NCBI GenBank assembly: GCA_035546295.1
Contig: DATKBT010000114.1
Coordinates: forward strand, 124,001 to 188,000
DNA length: 64,000 bases
Reading direction: 5' to 3'
Origin: DATKBT01 sp035546295
GTDB lineage: Bacteria; Acidobacteriota; Thermoanaerobaculia; Multivoradales; Multivoraceae
Shown here: positions 61,043 through 64,000 of the stretch, in pieces
Numbering within the stretch: the first letter of the stretch is position 1
Layout of the letters: each line of letters opens with the position of its first letter
Translations under genes and position numbers: made by a program
Notes under the pieces: generated by a model
Told to the model about the DNA's origin: nothing
Seen by the model: the letters and a program-made list of their open reading frames with translations, nothing else
The model's database searches: none

Positions 61043-62271
61043 CCTTCGGCGCCCTCCCCGCGGGTCCCCAGCGCGACCAGGAACCGATCGAGCAACCGCT
61101 CGGCGAGCACTTCCTTCGCGGCGCGCTCGAGCGGCTCGGCCGGCCGGTCGCGAGAGAGCACGACGACCTCGTTCTCGAGGCTCCCGAATCCGACGTCGCT
61201 TCGCGACACGTCGTTGGCGACGATGAAGTCGACGCGCTTGCGCTCGAGCTTCTCGGCGGCGTGATCGAGCAGCGACTCGGTCTCGGCCGCGAATCCCACC
61301 AGCACGGCGCGCGGCGCGAGCTGGCGAAGGCCGGCCAGGATGTCGGGATTGGGCACCAGCTCGAGCTCGAGCGGCGCCCCCTCCCGTCTCTTGTGCTTGT
61401 TCTCGAGGATCGACGCGGGGCGGTAGTCGGCCACCGCGGCCGCCATCACCACCAGGTCGGCGCCGCCGACCCGCTGTTCGATCGCGACCTGCATCTCGAG
61501 CGCGCTCTCGACGTCGACGCGCTCGACACCATGCGGCGTCTCGAGCGCCACCGGGCCGGCGACCAGGGTCACCGCGGCGCCCCGGCGCGCCGCCGCCGCC
61601 GCCAGCGCGAAACCCATCCGGCCGCTCGACCGGTTGCCGACGAAGCGCACCGGATCGATCGCCTCGTAGGTCGGCCCCGCCGAGACCAGCACCCGCAAGC
61701 CCAGCAGGTCACGCTCGCTCAGCGCCGCCACGACCGCATCGGCGATCGCGGGCGGCTCCGCCATCCTGCCGACGCCCAACTCTCCCGACGCGAGCGCTCC
61801 GGTCTCGGGACCGATCAGGGTGGCGCCGTGGTCCTCGAGCCGGGCGACGGCGTCGCGGATCGCGGGGCGCTCCCACATCGTGGCGTGCATCGCGGGAGCG
61901 AGCACCCAGGGGCCGTCCACCATCAACGCGGTGGTGGTCAGGAAGTCGTCGGCGAGGCCGTAGGCGAGCCGCGCCAGGGTGTTGGCCGTGACCGGCGCCA
62001 CGCACAGCGCGTCCGCCCACTTCCCGAGCGCGACATGCTGCTCCTCGCCACCGGCCTCGCCGGCTTCGAGGTATCCCTCCCGCGCGACCGCCGCACCGGT
62101 CAGGACCTCGAGCGTCAGCGCCGAGACGAACCGTCCGCCGTTGCGGGTCAGGGCGCAACGAACGTCGAGCCCCCGGCTGCGCAGCTCGCGCACCAGCGGA
62201 GCGCTCTTGTAGGCCGCGATGCCGCCACACACACCGAGCAACACCCGGCGTGCAGAGCTTCGCTCACTCAC
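61039..62271 (-). CDS. coaBC: CoaBC: phosphopantothenoylcysteine decarboxylase/ligase
   Basis: A 410-residue bifunctional enzyme of coenzyme A synthesis. The FMN-binding CoaC half has VCGGIAAYKSAPLVREL, VAPVTANTLARLAYG and the substrate-clamp motif PAMHATMW. In that motif the common Asn is His, as in mycobacterial CoaBC. The CoaB half begins near 190 with VLVSAGPTYEAIDPVRFVGN and has MAAAVADYRPAS, ENKHKRR and VGFAAETES. Length is typical. It lies downstream of gmk and rpoZ, as in many bacteria, and overlaps the glycosylase gene. Confidence 0.95.
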   Translation of the reverse strand: MSERSSARRVLLGVCGGIAAYKSAPLVRELRSRGLDVRCALTRNGGRFVSALTLEVLTGAAVAREGYLEAGEAGGEEQHVALGKWADALCVAPVTANTLARLAYGLADDFLTTTALMVDGPWVLAPAMHATMWERPAIRDAVARLEDHGATLIGPETGALASGELGVGRMAEPPAIADAVVAALSERDLLGLRVLVSAGPTYEAIDPVRFVGNRSSGRMGFALAAAAARRGAAVTLVAGPVALETPHGVERVDVESALEMQVAIEQRVGGADLVVMAAAVADYRPASILENKHKRREGAPLELELVPNPDILAGLRQLAPRAVLVGFAAETESLLDHAAEKLERKRVDFIVANDVSRSDVGFGSLENEVVVLSRDRPAEPLERAAKEVLAERLLDRFLVALGTRGEGAEG

Positions 62272-62352
62272 CGGGGTCCCGGCCTCTGCCGGTCGTTGCG
62301 GCCGCTGCGAGAGACGCCGCCGGGACGGGCGGCGCGTATGCGAGGCGGCTCG

Positions 62353-62616
62353 TCAGTTGCTGGCTTCTTCGGCCTCGGCTTCGACCGCCTCGCTCAGCCC
62401 GTCCTCGGCCTCGGCCTCGGGCGGCGGACCGTATCCCCATTCGACGCGCCCCTCGAGCAGCTCCTGCATCGCCGTGCGCGCGACCTTCGGAGACTTCATC
62501 GACACTCGCGGCTCCGCGCCGCGAATCAGCTGCTCGGCGCGGCCGGCGGCCAGCAGCACGAAACGAAACTTGCTGTCGAAATCCTCGGCTATGCGATCCA
62601 TCGTCGGGCGCTCCAT
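62353..62616 (-). CDS. rpoZ: RNA polymerase omega subunit
   Basis: An 87-residue protein (82 if the second ATG at 62601 is used, which has GGAG nine bases upstream). DSKFRFVLLAAGRAEQLIRGAEPRV is the omega core that clamps the beta' C-terminus; KSPKVARTAMQELLEGRVEW follows. The C-terminal tail is Glu/Ala-rich. Its position between gmk and coaBC is the usual one. A 12-bp tandem repeat overlaps the first ATG. Confidence 0.88.
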   Translation of the reverse strand: MERPTMDRIAEDFDSKFRFVLLAAGRAEQLIRGAEPRVSMKSPKVARTAMQELLEGRVEWGYGPPPEAEAEDGLSEAVEAEAEEASN

Positions 62617-62649
62617 CGGCTAGTGCATCGGCTAGTGCAACGTCTAGTG
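62614..62649. repeat. 12-bp tandem repeat at the rpoZ start
   Basis: CATCGGCTAGTG occurs at 62614-62625 and 62626-62637, with a third diverged copy CAACGTCTAGTG at 62638-62649. On the minus strand each copy ends in an ATG- or TTG-like triplet, so the array repeats the rpoZ initiation region. It may affect where translation starts. Confidence 0.85.
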
Positions 62650-62807
62650 CATCGTCACGACCACGCTGCCGATGCGCACCCCACCCTCGGGGGACACGAC
62701 CTTCGGCGACCGGCCGCCTGATTGTCTCGATCTCTGGACTGGTCGAATGCGGTGAATCGTTCCTGGGCGGCGGTCGCTCCGGCGAAGCTGGATCAGCCGC
62801 CATCGAG

Positions 62808-63509
62808 TCAGCTCGGCGTCCGGGAAGCGTTCGTGCGCATGCCGGTGGCCCGGGAGCGCGCACGAAAACCCTCCACGATGGTGCGGAGGGCTGGCCCGAG
62901 ACGCTTGCTGAGGTGCCTCTTGTCGAGGACGATCGACGAGAGGACGCGACTGGCGACCTCCGCATCGTGGTTGACGATAACATAGTCATAGCGCTCCCAG
63001 CACTCGATCTCACGATACGAATCGCTCAGACGCCGCGCGATCGCGGCGGCGTCGTCCAGGCCGCGCCGCTCGAGCCGCTCCGCCAGCACGGCGTGGCTCG
63101 GCGGCATGATGAAGACGGAGTAGACGGGCGTGCCGGAGAGCGTGGAAGCAGGCTTCGCCAGCTCGTCGAGAACGGTTGCGGCGCCCTGCACGTCGATGTC
63201 GAGCAGCACGTCGACGCCCCTCTGCAGATGGGGCTCGACCTCGTCGATCGAGGTGCCGTAGAGGTGGCCGTGGACTCTCGCCCACTCCAGGAAGCGTCCC
63301 CGTTCGACCATCTCCTGGAACGCCGGAACGCCGACGAAGTGGTAGTGCTCGCCGTCGACCTCGCCGGCTCGGGGACGGCGCGTCGTGTGGCTGATCGCCA
63401 CCCGCAGAGCGCCGGTCGCGACCACCTCCGGCGCCTGCAGACCACGAATCAGCGTGGTCTTGCCGGCTCCCGAGGGGGCCGAGACGATGAAGAGGTCACC
63501 TCGCGACAT
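62808..63509 (-). CDS. gmk: Guanylate kinase
   Basis: A 233-residue GMP kinase. The P-loop is IVSAPSGAGKTTLIRGL. The GMP-binding region has ISHTTRRPRAGEVDGEHYHFV and FLEWARVHGHLYGT, then LLDIDVQGAATV and the lid with ERLERRGLDDAAAIARRL. It phosphorylates GMP to GDP. The C-terminal ~25 residues (FRARSRATGMRTNAS) are basic and extend beyond the usual end. The ATG at 63509 is taken; an in-frame GTG lies one codon upstream. It follows yicC by 178 bp and precedes rpoZ by 191 bp. Confidence 0.95.
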   Translation of the reverse strand: MSRGDLFIVSAPSGAGKTTLIRGLQAPEVVATGALRVAISHTTRRPRAGEVDGEHYHFVGVPAFQEMVERGRFLEWARVHGHLYGTSIDEVEPHLQRGVDVLLDIDVQGAATVLDELAKPASTLSGTPVYSVFIMPPSHAVLAERLERRGLDDAAAIARRLSDSYREIECWERYDYVIVNHDAEVASRVLSSIVLDKRHLSKRLGPALRTIVEGFRARSRATGMRTNASRTPS

Positions 63510-63687
63510 CACAGGCTCGGGCCGAACCCTATCGACACCGAGGCCCGTCCGCCATCGGGAACCCGCACCGACGACGACACGACCGCTTCTCCCCGCCGCT
63601 GGTCACCGCTGGTCACCAATTGGTCGCGACCGGTCTCCGGCGCCGAGCTCCCCCTCAATCGAGCAGGTCCGATGCAGCTCGGCGTCC

Positions 63688-64000
63688 CTACTCGACGTTG
63701 AGGAGCTGCTCGCGCAGGCGGTCGCACTCGAGTTTGGCTTCGATCACCAGAGCCGCGATCCGGCCGTCGCGGCACTTGACGCCGAGGGTGTTGAGCTCGC
63801 GGTGGATCTCCTGGGCCAGGAAGTCGAGGCGCTTGCCCACCGCGCCCTCGGCGTCGAGCGCATCCCGGAACCGCTCGAGATGGCCGCCGAGCCGCTCGAG
63901 CTCCTCCTCGAAGTCGCTGCGCTCGGCGAGGATCGCGGCCTCCTGGGCGAGCCGCGCCTCGTCGAGCTCGACGTCGACGCCGCCCAGCAGCTCGAGGATC
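63688..64000 (-). CDS. yicC: YicC/YloC-family protein, C-terminal part (cut by window edge)
   Basis: The last 103 residues of a YicC/YloC endoribonuclease-family protein, read on the minus strand to a TAG at 63688-63690. Matching parts are RLAQEAAILAERSDFEEELE, HLERFRDALDAEGAVGKRLD, FLAQEIHRELNTLGVKC and LVIEAKLECDRLREQLLNVE. The N-terminus lies outside the window. The order yicC-gmk-rpoZ-coaBC is common across bacteria and supports the call. Confidence 0.92.
   Translation of the reverse strand, partial: ILELLGGVDVELDEARLAQEAAILAERSDFEEELERLGGHLERFRDALDAEGAVGKRLDFLAQEIHRELNTLGVKCRDGRIAALVIEAKLECDRLREQLLNVE

Noticed and set aside
61860..61890. His instead of Asn in the CoaC PAMNxxMW motif as an anomaly
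   Set aside because: PAMHxxMW is known in mycobacterial CoaBC, so it is a normal family variant.

Overview
The window is GC-rich bacterial chromosome (about two thirds G+C by eye), densely coding, with many GTG and some TTG starts and Shine-Dalgarno-led genes. No rRNA, tRNA, CRISPR array or intact transposase was seen. The gene mix points to a Gram-negative aerobic or facultative heterotroph with a beta-oxidation operon, a cyclic glucan synthase, an RND efflux pump, a tetraheme NapC-type cytochrome, a FixLJ pair and a yicC-gmk-rpoZ-coaBC core. I favour Acidobacteriota or a former 'Deltaproteobacteria' lineage such as Myxococcota, but the sequence alone does not settle this.

Layout. (1) 1-14.4 kb: a structured 414-bp inverted-repeat element; a small protein plus a secreted protein of nine Cys-containing repeats behind a candidate sigma-54 promoter; a XylR/DmpR-type sigma-54 activator with an AT-rich dyad at its 5' end; a 2880-residue cyclic beta-1,2-glucan synthase; and a membrane fatty acid desaturase behind a second candidate sigma-54 promoter. 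Together these suggest an effector-responsive envelope-remodelling regulon. (2) 14.6-15.6 kb: a pirin gene split into two overlapping frames. (3) 15.6-21.8 kb: a plus-strand beta-oxidation operon (two acyl-CoA dehydrogenases, thiolase, FadB-like multifunctional enzyme) with a TetR-type palindrome in its promoter. (4) 21.8-32.3 kb, minus strand: a redox/dormancy-like island of three universal stress proteins, a NapC-like tetraheme cytochrome, a lone receiver domain, a CBS-pair protein, a GCS2-CBS fusion, a FixJ regulator, a FixL-like kinase whose PAS domain keeps the haem His and distal Arg at the exact FixL spacing, and an APH-like plus P-loop kinase similar in architecture to Rv2004c of the mycobacterial DosR regulon.

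(5) 32.4-33.4 kb: a deleted CoA-transferase remnant and a small Cys-rich membrane protein. (6) 33.5-42.6 kb: mmsA with a DUF885 lipoprotein; serine/threonine dehydratase; FemAB-like protein; clpS-clpA with an 18-bp tandem repeat at the junction. (7) 42.6-47.2 kb: small membrane proteins, two luciferase-like (LLM) oxidoreductases around a PQQ-like beta-propeller protein, and a vapBC module. (8) 47.4-52.0 kb: RND efflux pump with its membrane fusion protein. (9) 52.4-60.2 kb: TPR lipoprotein, DUF819 permease, membrane-fused spermidine-synthase-like protein, a PDZ protein with a Trp/Glu heptad tail, and an ABHD14-like lipoprotein hydrolase. (10) 60.3-64 kb: type-4 uracil-DNA glycosylase, coaBC, rpoZ, gmk and the 3' end of yicC, transcribed leftward.
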